Source of the DNA: Bacteroidota bacterium
GTDB lineage: Bacteria > Bacteroidota > UBA10030 > UBA6906
Direction of reading: 5' to 3'
NCBI GenBank assembly: GCA_016844425.1
Contig: JAERML010000002.1
Span: 1-23,545, forward strand
DNA length: 23,545 nucleotides
A model generated the notes under the pieces. It saw only the letters and a list, made by a program, of their open reading frames with translations. It searched no databases and was not told the DNA's origin. Made by a program: the position numbers and the translations under genes. Below are positions 1-7,150 of this stretch, in pieces (position 1 is the first letter of the stretch; every line of letters begins with the position of its first letter).

Positions 1-254
1 ACAAACGGCTGCGAAGTGCAGGTGAGGAAGTCGACGTGAAGAACTGCACATTGGTGGATGAATGGCTTGGGATCGAGACATCGTTCATGTTTCGGGAACC
101 AGCAGTGCTCTGGCGCCATCCCCTGGAAACCGTTTCACTCTCCGAAGCAGGGTTCGAGCGATTGTATCAAGCATCGGTTGTCACACCTCATTGGAAATTC
201 CGCCTCGAAAAAGAGCATCGCCTCCGTTGTGTGCAGTCTGTAAGACGCCTGTAG
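1..254 (+). CDS. C-terminal end of a GH57-type alpha-amylase/4-alpha-glucanotransferase (DUF1926 domain), partial
   Basis: The reading frame is open from base 3 and enters from upstream, so only the last 83 or so residues are present. The segment around LVDEWLGIETSF, followed by a W-RHPLETVSLSEAGFE stretch and a Y-Q-aromatic tail, matches my memory of the DUF1926 beta-sandwich. That domain closes GH57 alpha-amylases and 4-alpha-glucanotransferases, which rearrange or cleave alpha-1,4-glucans. No catalytic residue is visible because the GH57 barrel lies outside the window. The GTG at 36 is an internal valine codon, not a start: the frame upstream of it stays open and fits the domain. About 190 bases with no evident gene separate it from the next one. 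Family assignment is from pattern recognition only. The alternative is a different glucan-binding beta domain. Confidence 0.62.
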   Translation, partial: KRLRSAGEEVDVKNCTLVDEWLGIETSFMFREPAVLWRHPLETVSLSEAGFERLYQASVVTPHWKFRLEKEHRLRCVQSVRRL

Positions 255-443
255 AGCGTGCTTTCGATTCTGCCAATTGGTATATTGTACCCGCACAACC
301 TGAAATGAGAAGGTTCAAAGTTCGGTTGCCCGTTCGGAAGCCGTCCCGTAGCCCTCATTCTCTGCCTCATCACTTGTTTGCGAGAGAAGACCCCTTGCCC
401 ACGGCCTCATTGCAGATGCCAGCCGGGCATTATCTCACTTGAA

Positions 444-1181
444 ATGGAACGCCGATTGAAGATTAGCGTCATCGTACCCACACTGAATGAAGAAAAGCTT
501 CTGGACGGAATGCTGCGACAGTTCACGCAGGAGATCATGCAGCGTCATCATATTGAGTTGATCGTCAGCGACGGAGGGAGCGTTGATGGAACACTCGCTA
601 TTGCACGTCAATATGCGCACAAGGTTATTGAGAATATTCCCCGCGTGAAGCAGACCATCTCACTCGGCAGGAACGTCGGAGCGGAGCACGCGACCGGCGA
701 TGTGCTCGTGTTCTTGAACGCTGACACACTGATTAAGGACGTGGACAGGTTCTTTCGCCGGCTGTCGGAAGAGATCAAACCATCAAGGATTGCCGCGCTT
801 ACCTGCAGCGTTGAAGTCTATCCGGATGACCAGAGGATGATCGACCGCTGGTTCCATGGCTTCTACAACTGGTTCTTCTATATGATGAACCAGGTGGGGA
901 TGGCGATGGGACGGGGGGAGTGTCATATCATCAAGCGTGAGATCTTTGACCGGGTGAACGGCTATGCTCCCCGCATTGCAGCCGGAGAGGATTATGATAT
1001 GTTTCGCAGGTTGGAGAAAGTCGGGCGGGTGAAGTTCCTCAAGGATATCGTGGTGTATGAATCACCACGGCGCTACCGGAAGTACGGATACTTATATGTG
1101 ACCGCTTCCTGGTTCCTGAATTTCCTTTCGGTTTTCTTCCTCCGTCGATCGATCCTGAGTGAATGGAAGCCAATCCGGTGA
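444..1181 (+). CDS. Family 2 glycosyltransferase (GT-A fold), possibly membrane-associated
   Basis: This 245-residue protein would transfer a sugar from a nucleotide donor, probably for envelope or cell-surface glycans; the acceptor is unknown. Visible GT-A features are the N-terminal strand ISVIVPTLNEE (residues 7-17), the nucleotide-binding VSDGGSVDGT (41-50), an NAD triad (92-94) standing for the DxD metal motif, and GEDYD (181-185) supplying the likely catalytic acid. A hydrophobic, aromatic segment near residues 215-233 may lie against the membrane. The start at 444 is preferred because GT2 proteins begin just before the ISVIVP strand. The frame extends upstream to 378, but that stretch (REKTPCPRPHC...) is unlike the family. 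The ribosome-binding site is weak. A TATATT at 281-286 could be a -10 box, but no good -35 accompanies it. Confidence 0.8.
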   Translation: MERRLKISVIVPTLNEEKLLDGMLRQFTQEIMQRHHIELIVSDGGSVDGTLAIARQYAHKVIENIPRVKQTISLGRNVGAEHATGDVLVFLNADTLIKDVDRFFRRLSEEIKPSRIAALTCSVEVYPDDQRMIDRWFHGFYNWFFYMMNQVGMAMGRGECHIIKREIFDRVNGYAPRIAAGEDYDMFRRLEKVGRVKFLKDIVVYESPRRYRKYGYLYVTASWFLNFLSVFFLRRSILSEWKPIR

Positions 1182-1221
1182 CAGCTCCAGTGGCCGGATG
1201 GAACTCATCGTTTTCGTTTTG

Positions 1222-1250
1222 TTGACTTTCAGGCTGTTTTTGGATATATA
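1222..1250 (+). promoter_or_regulatory. Near-consensus sigma70-type promoter for the S41 protease operon
   Basis: TTGACT (1222-1227) and TATATA (1245-1250) are separated by exactly 17 bases. This gives five of six matches at -35 and a strong -10. The expected start of transcription is near 1257, leaving a leader of about 113 bases before the protease ATG at 1370. It lies in the only sizeable gap upstream of the protease, DUF3108, carbonic anhydrase and MBL genes. Confidence 0.7.
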
Positions 1251-1323
1251 ACGCTGTGGTTGCGATGAGTGAATGCCGGGAAAGAAACTTCGCGCCCGGT
1301 TTGGTCGTTCATACTTCAGCCGA

Positions 1324-1352
1324 TTGACAAGCAACGTATCTTGTTTTCTATT
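1324..1352 (+). promoter_or_regulatory. Possible second, weaker promoter upstream of the S41 protease
   Basis: A perfect TTGACA (1324-1329) is followed after 17 bases by TCTATT (1347-1352), which matches the -10 consensus at four positions. A start near 1359 would fall inside the ribosome-binding site (AGAGGAA, about 1359-1366). This would leave a very short leader, so the site may be non-functional. Confidence 0.25.
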
Positions 1353-1369
1353 GAGGGAAGAGGAACGCG

Positions 1370-2986
1370 ATGAGGAAACGATTTTCGCTGATGACGGTGG
1401 CTTCACTTGTTGTCCTGAGCCTATTTGCAGGCTCGTTGCTCAACAACCTGATCTCGGGGGATAACATCTATGAACAACTCAACAAGTTCAAGGATGTGTT
1501 GAGTATTACCGAGAAGTACTACGTTGAGGATGTGGACACACAGAAGCTTACAGAGGCGGCGGTCAACGGTGTGTTGGAGGAACTCGACCCGCATTCGGTG
1601 TACATTCCTGCCTCTCAACTTCAAAAGGTAAACGAAGAGTTCCAGGGGAGTTTCGAGGGCGTGGGTATCGAGTACCAGGTGTTGAACGACACCCTGCTTG
1701 TCGTCTCTCCGATTGTAGGCGGGCCGAGCGAAGCGCTTGGGATTCTCTCCGGAGACAAGATTGTCAGCATTAACGACACCTCGGCAATTGGTATTACGCA
1801 GCAAGGTGTTCAGAAGAAGTTGCGTGGCCCGAAAGGGAGCAAGGTGAAGGTTGCCATCGTTCGTGCAGGCATCAAGGACCTGCTGGATTTTGAGATTACC
1901 CGCGACAAGATTCCGCTATACACCGTGGACGCTTCATTCATGATCGACAGCAGGACCGGGTATGTAAATGTAACCCGGTTTGCGGCCAAGACACATGAGG
2001 AGTTTGTAACTGCAGTTACCGCATTGAAGAGCCAGGGGATGAATCGCCTCGTGCTGGATCTTCGGTCAAACGGAGGTGGATACCTCGAGCAGGCCTTCAA
2101 AATGGCAGATGAAGTGATGCCGAAAGGGAAGAAGATAGTCTACACAAAAGGCCGCCGGCCTGAATTTGATGATGAATACATCTCATCGGGAAACGGCAAA
2201 TTTGAGGATGTCTCTTTGGTCATCCTGGTGAATAACGGCTCTGCCTCCGCAAGCGAGATCGTTGCAGGCGCCGTTCAAGACTGGGACAGGGGTCTTATTG
2301 TCGGGGAAACATCGTTTGGTAAGGGACTGGTGCAGCGTCAGTTCGATCTCAAGGATGGCTCTGCTTTCCGCCTTACAACGGCACGGTACTATACCCCCAG
2401 CGGTCGTCTCATCCAGCGCCCGTACAACGGAGACAAAATGAAGTATGCTCGTGAAGCCTTCGAACGTCAGGAGACCGAGGGGGAGAATGTCATGCACGAG
2501 GCGGAGAAGGATTCTTCGCGGCCCGTCTACAAGACTGCAGGCGGCCGTGTAGTATATGGGGGTGGAGGCATCACTCCGGATTACATCGTCAAATCTGACC
2601 GGCTGACGGAATACTCAGTGCAGCTGCGCAGCAAGCTCGTTTTCCTGGAGTTTGCCGACAAATATCTCGATACAGAAGGCGCAGCTCTCAAAGCAAAACA
2701 TGGCAAGGAAACTCAGAAATTTGCCTCCGATTTCGAAGTAACATCCGAGATGCTGGAAGGTGTTCTCAGCATCGCCAAGGCGAAGGGGGTTGAGTTCAAA
2801 AAGGACATGTACGAGAAAGATCTCAAATACATCACGGCGTTCACGAAGGCATATATCGGTCGAAGCCTCTGGGGTAACGAAGGGTCTGCTCGAGTCATGC
2901 TAGCGGTGGACAATCAGTTCCAGAAGGCCATCTCTCTCTTTCCTGAAGCAGAGAAGATTTCGAAGACCCTTTCCAGTTTGAAGTAG
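1370..2986 (+). CDS. S41 family C-terminal processing peptidase (CtpA/Prc-like)
   Basis: This 538-residue serine protease would act in the periplasm, trimming or degrading envelope proteins from their C termini. Residues 8-27 form a hydrophobic signal or anchor segment. A PDZ-like domain spans roughly 90-180 (GVGIEYQV ... GDKIVSINDTSA ... LRGPKGSKV). The S41 core has the substrate-binding VLDLRSNGGG strand. The SASAS motif has Ser293 as catalytic nucleophile, and SFGKG has Lys318 as general base; their 25-residue spacing equals that of E. coli Tsp S430/K455. A C-terminal helical region of about 130 residues follows. The ATG has a good upstream GAAGAGGAA. A strong promoter lies 120 bases upstream, and DUF3108 follows after a 30-base gap, suggesting one envelope transcript. 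Confidence 0.93.
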   Translation: MRKRFSLMTVASLVVLSLFAGSLLNNLISGDNIYEQLNKFKDVLSITEKYYVEDVDTQKLTEAAVNGVLEELDPHSVYIPASQLQKVNEEFQGSFEGVGIEYQVLNDTLLVVSPIVGGPSEALGILSGDKIVSINDTSAIGITQQGVQKKLRGPKGSKVKVAIVRAGIKDLLDFEITRDKIPLYTVDASFMIDSRTGYVNVTRFAAKTHEEFVTAVTALKSQGMNRLVLDLRSNGGGYLEQAFKMADEVMPKGKKIVYTKGRRPEFDDEYISSGNGKFEDVSLVILVNNGSASASEIVAGAVQDWDRGLIVGETSFGKGLVQRQFDLKDGSAFRLTTARYYTPSGRLIQRPYNGDKMKYAREAFERQETEGENVMHEAEKDSSRPVYKTAGGRVVYGGGGITPDYIVKSDRLTEYSVQLRSKLVFLEFADKYLDTEGAALKAKHGKETQKFASDFEVTSEMLEGVLSIAKAKGVEFKKDMYEKDLKYITAFTKAYIGRSLWGNEGSARVMLAVDNQFQKAISLFPEAEKISKTLSSLK

Positions 2987-3016
2987 GGTTTATTCACCAA
3001 GAGGGACAGTCGTTCG

Positions 3017-3874
3017 TTGAGAAACGCCCAAAGCCGTTCTGCCTGCCGCTCTCGGTTTGCCATGGCAATACGTCCGAGTTTCTCCCTTGTTTGTTCCATC
3101 CTCGCATGCGTTTCATGGATCAGTCCATGGCAGACGCATGCGCAGTCTTCGTCCACCCCTCCCTCTCATGTCCTGGTGGAAGGTGAGGAGCTTACCTATA
3201 ATGTCAGTTACGGCCCATTTGACCTCGGCGAAGTGAAGATCAGTATTGAGCGGAAGGTGCAGGATCCCGAGTACCTTGCGTACTTCGGAAAGTTGATCCG
3301 TTCCTACAAGGGTGTTCCATTTGTTGATCTCCATGCTGTGTATGAGAGTATGGTCGATACCGGTGTGTTCTCTCGGGCCTTTGTTGGCAAGAGTAGGGAG
3401 GATAATGCGTGGGACTTCGCCCGGTACAAGTTTGAGTACGACAAGAAACGTGTGCTGATGGAAATGGGCCGGCGGGATACACTCGTCGAGAAGCGGGACA
3501 CGCTCCCTGTCGAGGTGCATTCGCATGATGGCCTTTCTCTTTTCTTTTATGCACGTGACCAGTTGTTCTCACACAAGCGAATGAATATCCCTGCCGTGGT
3601 GAAGGAGAAGAAGGTGAACACCTACATCGATTTTGCCGGCGAAAGAAAATCGGTGGAGATCGACGCTGTCGATTACCCGATCGACGTCATAGGTTTTGAG
3701 GGCACAGCGGAGTTTGTCGGTATTTTTGGACTAACGGGGGACTTTGAAGGGTGGTTCAGTAACGACGACGCCAGAATTCCAGTTGTTGCCAAAATGAAAG
3801 TGATACTCGGAAGCGTGCGGCTCGAGCTGATCAAGTGGAAGAGGCCGGGATGGACGCCCCCACGAGGTGAATGA
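3017..3874 (+). CDS. DUF3108 domain protein, exported (possible lipoprotein)
   Basis: The mature part opens with EGEELTYNVSYGPFDLGEV and continues as a beta-rich domain of about 230 residues, as in DUF3108 proteins. These are periplasmic or outer-membrane-facing proteins with no established biochemical role. Starting at TTG 3017 gives 285 residues, with AGAGGG about 11 bases upstream. Starting at ATG 3062 gives 270 residues and a cleaner signal peptide (MAIRPSFSLVCSILAC...) but no visible ribosome-binding site. The ILAC motif could be a lipobox. Otherwise, signal peptidase I would cut after THAQ. It is 30 bases from the protease gene and 6 bases from the carbonic anhydrase-like gene, so it is likely co-transcribed with both. 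Family call is firm, start is not. Confidence 0.75.
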   Translation: MRNAQSRSACRSRFAMAIRPSFSLVCSILACVSWISPWQTHAQSSSTPPSHVLVEGEELTYNVSYGPFDLGEVKISIERKVQDPEYLAYFGKLIRSYKGVPFVDLHAVYESMVDTGVFSRAFVGKSREDNAWDFARYKFEYDKKRVLMEMGRRDTLVEKRDTLPVEVHSHDGLSLFFYARDQLFSHKRMNIPAVVKEKKVNTYIDFAGERKSVEIDAVDYPIDVIGFEGTAEFVGIFGLTGDFEGWFSNDDARIPVVAKMKVILGSVRLELIKWKRPGWTPPRGE

Positions 3875-3880
3875 CCGCTC

Positions 3881-4414
3881 ATGCCCCTCATTGCATTTCT
3901 CAACGACCAACCATCGATCCACCCCACGGTGTTTGTTGCATCCAATGCTTCGATCATAGGGCGCGTGGAAATTGGCAAGGATTCAAGCATCTGGTATAAC
4001 ACGGTGGTCCGCGGGGATATCAATCTCATCCGGATCGGGGAGCGTACAAATATTCAGGACGGAACAATTCTCCATGTTACGCACGAGTTTCCAGTGGTAA
4101 TAGGAGATGATGTAACGGTAGGGCATCGCGCGATTGTGCACGGGTGCACGGTGGGGAACGGCTCTCTTATCGGTATGGGGGCGATAATCCTTGATGCGGC
4201 CCACGTGGGCCCTCATGCCCTTGTTGCTGCAGGGGCTGTGGTTCGCGAGGGGTTTACGGTTCCTGAGGGTGCATTGGCTGCGGGAATCCCTGCCAGAATC
4301 GTTCGCGACCTGACCGCCGAGGAACGAGCCCATCTTCTTTCCTCCGCACAAAACTACGTCGGTTACGCGAAGCAGCTTCGGTCCAGCGTATCCATGGCAG
4401 GTGACACCATATGA
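3881..4414 (+). CDS. Gamma carbonic anhydrase-like left-handed beta-helix protein (YrdA/CaiE family)
   Basis: The 177-residue product is a hexapeptide-repeat beta-helix with the residues expected of the gamma class. Three potential metal ligands are present: His65 (ILHVT), His82 and His87 (GHRAIVHGC). Arg44 and Asp46 (VVRGD) and Gln59/Asp60 (NIQDGT) build the trimer interface and active site. Many members of this YrdA-like branch have uncertain or no carbonic anhydrase activity, because they lack the acidic loop of the archaeal Cam enzyme, and no such loop is visible here. The C-terminal helix (LTAEERAHLLSSAQNYV) is typical. The stop codon overlaps the next start as ATGA, so translation of the hydrolase is probably coupled to this gene. 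Confidence 0.9.
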   Translation: MPLIAFLNDQPSIHPTVFVASNASIIGRVEIGKDSSIWYNTVVRGDINLIRIGERTNIQDGTILHVTHEFPVVIGDDVTVGHRAIVHGCTVGNGSLIGMGAIILDAAHVGPHALVAAGAVVREGFTVPEGALAAGIPARIVRDLTAEERAHLLSSAQNYVGYAKQLRSSVSMAGDTI

Positions 4415-5307
4415 AAGCACGCTTCTGGGGTACCCGGGGATCGATTCCAACGCCGGGAAAATCCACCATCGCGTACGGTGGCAACACTCCCTGTGTCGAG
4501 ATCCGTCTCCACCACAATCAGTTGGTCATTCTCGATGCCGGTACCGGGATTCGGAATCTTGGGGATTCGCTTATTGCCACGGGCGAATCGGTCACAGCGT
4601 ACCTCCTCATCAGCCATCCCCACTGGGATCATGTGCAGGGGTTTCCATTTTTCAAGCCTGCATTCATCTCGGGAAACGAATTCACAATCATTGGGGGGCA
4701 GTCAAAGGATGTCACTCTTCGCCAGATGATTGCCGACTTGATGAACAAGGTGTACTTTCCTATTCAAATGAATGAGTTGAAAGCCAAGATCAATTTTCAT
4801 CCGATCAAAGAAGAAACGTTGAAGCTTTATGACGGTACGCTCACGTCGTGCTACGTCAACCATCCCTCATTTGCGCTTGGGTACCGCCTCGATGTGGCGG
4901 GACGGTCACTGGTGTACATCAGCGATAATGAGCCATTTGACCGTGAAGTTGCCAAGTCCCTCAAGAATGTCGAAAAGGTAATCGTGGAGAGATACTCCAA
5001 GAGCAAGGGAGACCCGAACCAGAGGATATTCGATTTTGCCCGCGGTGCAGACATCCTTATCCATGATTCCACCTACACTCCCGAAGAATATGTGAACCAT
5101 GTAGGGTGGGGACACTCACACTATTTGTTCTCTTTGGAGGTAGCAGCGGAGGCGGGAGTGAGAAAACTCGTGCTCTTCCATCATGATCAAACCCACAGCG
5201 ACGCGCAGATCGACGAGATCCTGCGTACCTGTAGAAAAGAGATCAAGACGCGGAACTACAAATTCGAGTGTATCGCAGCAGCGGAAGGGATGGAGCTTGA
5301 GTGGTGA
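4411..5307 (+). CDS. Metallo-beta-lactamase-fold hydrolase
   Basis: This 298-residue soluble protein has the MBL metal motif HPHWDH (69-74), a second histidine in NHP (151), a bridging acid in LIHDSTYT (Asp219) and a late histidine in LFHHD (257 or 258), enough for a two-metal site. The N-terminal GTRGSIPTPG and GGNTPCVE segments mark the subfamily close to phosphodiesterase or RNase Z-like MBL proteins, which often occur with signalling domains. No signalling domain is fused here. The substrate cannot be read from sequence. It starts in a 4-base overlap with the carbonic anhydrase-like gene and ends the operon. No clear terminator follows, but the cold-shock promoter begins 36 bases later. 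Confidence 0.87.
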   Translation: MKARFWGTRGSIPTPGKSTIAYGGNTPCVEIRLHHNQLVILDAGTGIRNLGDSLIATGESVTAYLLISHPHWDHVQGFPFFKPAFISGNEFTIIGGQSKDVTLRQMIADLMNKVYFPIQMNELKAKINFHPIKEETLKLYDGTLTSCYVNHPSFALGYRLDVAGRSLVYISDNEPFDREVAKSLKNVEKVIVERYSKSKGDPNQRIFDFARGADILIHDSTYTPEEYVNHVGWGHSHYLFSLEVAAEAGVRKLVLFHHDQTHSDAQIDEILRTCRKEIKTRNYKFECIAAAEGMELEW

Positions 5308-5343
5308 AGTTCGGTAGTGGCCATGGGGTGCGGGAGAAACTCC

Positions 5344-5372
5344 TTGACAATCAACGGAATGGTGGGTATATT
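5344..5372 (+). promoter_or_regulatory. Near-consensus sigma70-type promoter of the cold-shock gene
   Basis: TTGACA (5344-5349) and TATATT (5367-5372) are separated by 17 bases. A start near 5379 gives a leader of about 68 bases before the cold-shock ATG at 5447. The site lies wholly in the gap after the MBL gene. Confidence 0.75.
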
Positions 5373-5399
5373 TTCGCCGAGAGGAAACGACGTGTTCAT

Positions 5400-5414
5400 G
5401 CCCGATCAGCGGGC
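5400..5414 (+). promoter_or_regulatory. GC-rich hairpin in the cold-shock mRNA leader
   Basis: GCCCG (5400-5404) pairs with CGGGC (5410-5414) around an ATCAG loop, about 20 bases after the predicted transcription start. The ribosome-binding site GGGAG (5438-5442) lies downstream and unpaired in this fold. Cold-shock leaders often respond to temperature through structure, but this hairpin is small and its role is only a guess. Confidence 0.3.
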
Positions 5415-5446
5415 GCTCAGAGATCCGTTCACAATCCGGGAGTGTA

Positions 5447-5650
5447 ATGGCACGCGGCAAGGTTAAGTGGTTCGATGCGAAGAAAGGTTTTGGGTTCATC
5501 GAGAAGGAGGAAGGGGGAGACATTTTTGTCCACTTCACCGCAATTAAAGAAGACCAGGGATACAAGTCATTAGAACAGGGAGCGACGGTCGAGTTCGAAG
5601 TTGTCGAGGGGAAGAAGGGTCCGCAGGCCGCCAACGTCGTGGTCGTATGA
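5447..5650 (+). CDS. Cold-shock protein (CspA family, single cold-shock domain)
   Basis: This 67-residue single OB-fold protein binds single-stranded RNA and DNA and acts as an RNA chaperone. The opening [15 protein letters not shown] contains RNP1 (KGFGFI, 13-18), and RNP2 is DIFVHF (25-30). Length and the C-terminal GPQAANV are standard. It has its own strong promoter, a structured leader of about 68 bases and a terminator just after the stop, so it is probably a single-gene, highly expressed transcript. GGGAG lies 4 bases before the ATG. Confidence 0.97.
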   Translation: MARGKVKWFDAKKGFGFIEKEEGGDIFVHFTAIKEDQGYKSLEQGATVEFEVVEGKKGPQAANVVVV

Positions 5651-5669
5651 TCGTCAAACAGACTGAAGC

Positions 5670-5727
5670 GACCCCGGTGAGCAGGTGCCAGCAAAAACTG
5701 GCCTCCGACCGGGGTCTTGCTGTTTTT
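5670..5727 (+). terminator. Composite intrinsic terminator after the cold-shock gene
   Basis: A 9-base outer stem, GACCCCGGT (5670-5678) with ACCGGGGTC (5708-5716), encloses an inner hairpin, GCCAG (5687-5691) with CTGGC (5698-5702), around a CAAAAA loop. A T5 run (5723-5727) follows 6 bases after the stem. The offset T run suggests partial termination, so some read-through into the gene at 5768 is possible. No separate promoter is visible for that gene. Confidence 0.6.
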
Positions 5728-5767
5728 CTCCGTGTATCTCCATCACCATCAGACTCGTGAGGTACAG

Positions 5768-6259
5768 ATGTCGTTTGTGTTCAAGCCGTCCGATATCAAG
5801 AAGTTTGGCAAGGTGTTTGGCGCCGAACCGAAGCTGAAGGGCTCGAACTATCGGTTTGAAATTGGCTCGACAGATTCGCAGCGGAAACTGGTTCTTGAGA
5901 TCTACCCCGATCTTTCCATTGGAACACAAAAAGGAAACCTGATTTCAGTCTACACGATAAATGCCCATCTCCAGCTTCACTTCTGTTCAGGGTATGTGGT
6001 CAGCGAGATGCTCGGAGAAGTCACGTTCGTCGGTGAATATAACGGGAAGCTCTCTGGTCTTATCATCGAAAAAGAAGGCGGCTGTTCACTCTACGCAAAT
6101 GTGGATCGTTCTCTTCTCTCAGGTGATTTCACTCAGCTCGGACCGGAGGTAATGCTTTCAGGGATCGCACTTTCGCTGACCGATGGAATTCTCGATCTAC
6201 CCACACCATCCGGACAGCGTAGGCGGCTGACTCGCAAGAAAAAGACAACCCGCCGGTGA
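5768..6259 (+). CDS. Unrecognised protein with basic C-terminal tail
   Basis: I do not recognise this 163-residue protein. The start at ATG 5768 has TGAGGT about 5 bases upstream. The frame is open further up to 5717, but that part lies in the terminator. The sequence begins MSFVFKPSDIKKFGKVFG, has alternating hydrophobic strands suggesting a mostly beta fold (RKLVLEIYPDLSIG, NLISVYTINAHLQLHF, GEVTFVGEYNGKLSGLIIEKEGG), and ends with a strongly basic tail (GQRRRLTRKKKTTRR). There is no signal peptide or membrane segment, and no obvious catalytic motif, though Cys and His occur in LHFCSG. The stop overlaps the GTG start of ybeY (GTGA, 6256-6259), implying translational coupling. The tail and the coupling to an rRNA-processing gene hint at RNA or ribosome contact, which is inference only. 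Confidence 0.75.
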   Translation: MSFVFKPSDIKKFGKVFGAEPKLKGSNYRFEIGSTDSQRKLVLEIYPDLSIGTQKGNLISVYTINAHLQLHFCSGYVVSEMLGEVTFVGEYNGKLSGLIIEKEGGCSLYANVDRSLLSGDFTQLGPEVMLSGIALSLTDGILDLPTPSGQRRRLTRKKKTTRR

Positions 6260-6687
6260 CGTGTCGTGTTGCGGTGTTCAATAACCACGGGAGATACCGA
6301 GTCCCCGGGCAGAAGACTCGTGATTACGCGATCCGAGTTTTACGGCTGGCGGGGATTCGGAAGGCTGAGATTAGAATTGTTTTTGTCGACTCGCAATATT
6401 GCAGAAAGATCAACAAGAAATTCCTGGGGCACGATGAGGTGACGGATGTGATCAGCTTTCCGCTGGAAGCGAAGCCGAACTTGGAGGGGGAAGTGTATGT
6501 TAACATTGATAGTGCCCGTCGGCAGGCGCGAGACTTCCGCGTGAGCATCGCCAACGAGGTCGCACGTCTTGTTATACACGGTGTGCTTCATCTGGTCGGT
6601 TATGATGATACGACACGTGGAAAGGCCGCGGTGATGAAGAAAAGAGAAGACGCGCATGTACGGTACTGGTTTCCGGGAAAGGGATAG
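6256..6687 (+). CDS. ybeY: Endoribonuclease YbeY (16S rRNA maturation)
   Basis: This 143-residue protein matches YbeY, a metal-dependent RNase in 16S rRNA 3'-end maturation and ribosome quality control. Visible motifs are TDVISFP (63-69), GEVYVNID (78-85) and the metal motif HGVLHLVGYDD (108-118). The third metal ligand, His in the E. coli type, is Asp118 here. FCB-group YbeY proteins commonly have GYKD or GYDD at this place and an INKKFLGHDE-type segment, so the change looks lineage-typical rather than inactivating. Translation begins at GTG 6256, within the overlap with the preceding gene; no other start fits the family's N terminus. The gene ends 7 bases before the preferred start of smg. 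Confidence 0.92.
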   Translation: MTCRVAVFNNHGRYRVPGQKTRDYAIRVLRLAGIRKAEIRIVFVDSQYCRKINKKFLGHDEVTDVISFPLEAKPNLEGEVYVNIDSARRQARDFRVSIANEVARLVIHGVLHLVGYDDTTRGKAAVMKKREDAHVRYWFPGKG

Positions 6688-6694
6688 CGAGAGA

Positions 6695-7150
6695 ATGAAA
6701 GAGCGCATTGTTGAGATTCTCATTTACATCATGTCTGAGATCCAGGAAAACAAAGGACTTGCTGAAATTGACCTTGGTGAGTTGAAGGACAAGGGATACA
6801 CGCAATCGGAGATCAGCACGGCGTTTAGCTGGCTGTATGATACGATGCACTTGAGTGAAGGGGTTCTTTCCCGCCCTGCACGGGCGGCGGAAGGTTCCCG
6901 CAGAATGCTGCACGATATTGAGAAAACCCTGATCACTACTGAAGGCCAGGGGTATCTGATTCATTTGAGCGAACTCGGTTTGTTGGACGAACAGGATGTA
7001 GAACAGGTAATCGAGCGAGCGATGGTGAGCGGCTACGAGAAACTGACGCTGCAGGAACTGCAGGAGCTCGTTGCTTTCGTCCTCTTTTCCAAGTCCGGAT
7101 CTTCCGGGAGCAATCGATCGATGTTGAATTCACGAGACACAATACACTAA
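6695..7150 (+). CDS. smg: Smg/DUF494 family protein
   Basis: This 151-residue protein begins MKERIVEILIYIMSEIQ, and the body (LGELKDKGYTQSEISTAFSWLYD ... GYLIHLSELGLLDEQDVEQVIERAM) matches the DUF494/Smg family, whose biochemical function is unknown. The predicted structure is all-helical and cytosolic. The ATG at 6695 is preferred because it gives the family-typical N terminus. An in-frame ATG at 6656 would add 13 residues and overlap the end of ybeY. The stop directly abuts the topA start with no gap. Neighbourhood with topA is a known theme for smg in proteobacteria (dprA-smg-topA type clusters), which suggests a shared but unexplained role in DNA or RNA topology. Confidence 0.85.
   Translation: MKERIVEILIYIMSEIQENKGLAEIDLGELKDKGYTQSEISTAFSWLYDTMHLSEGVLSRPARAAEGSRRMLHDIEKTLITTEGQGYLIHLSELGLLDEQDVEQVIERAMVSGYEKLTLQELQELVAFVLFSKSGSSGSNRSMLNSRDTIH

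Noticed and set aside
1..11. ACAAACGGCTG repeated at 1-11 and in the promoter spacer at 11909-11919
   Set aside because: Chance 11-base matches are expected many times in 23.5 kb, and one copy lies in a coding region.
62..442. Plus-strand frame of 126 codons after the GH57-like tail
   Set aside because: It overlaps the DUF1926 frame, its composition is Ser/Pro/Arg-rich and unlike a protein family, and no ribosome-binding site is visible.
3881..4414. Acetyltransferase of the hexapeptide family
   Set aside because: The three metal histidines and the Arg/Asp/Gln set fit gamma carbonic anhydrase-like proteins better than acyltransferases.
5116..5694. Long minus-strand open frame of 192 codons opposite the MBL end and cold-shock gene
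   Set aside because: It overlaps a clear cold-shock gene, its promoter and the MBL gene; its translation has no family resemblance and no ribosome-binding site.
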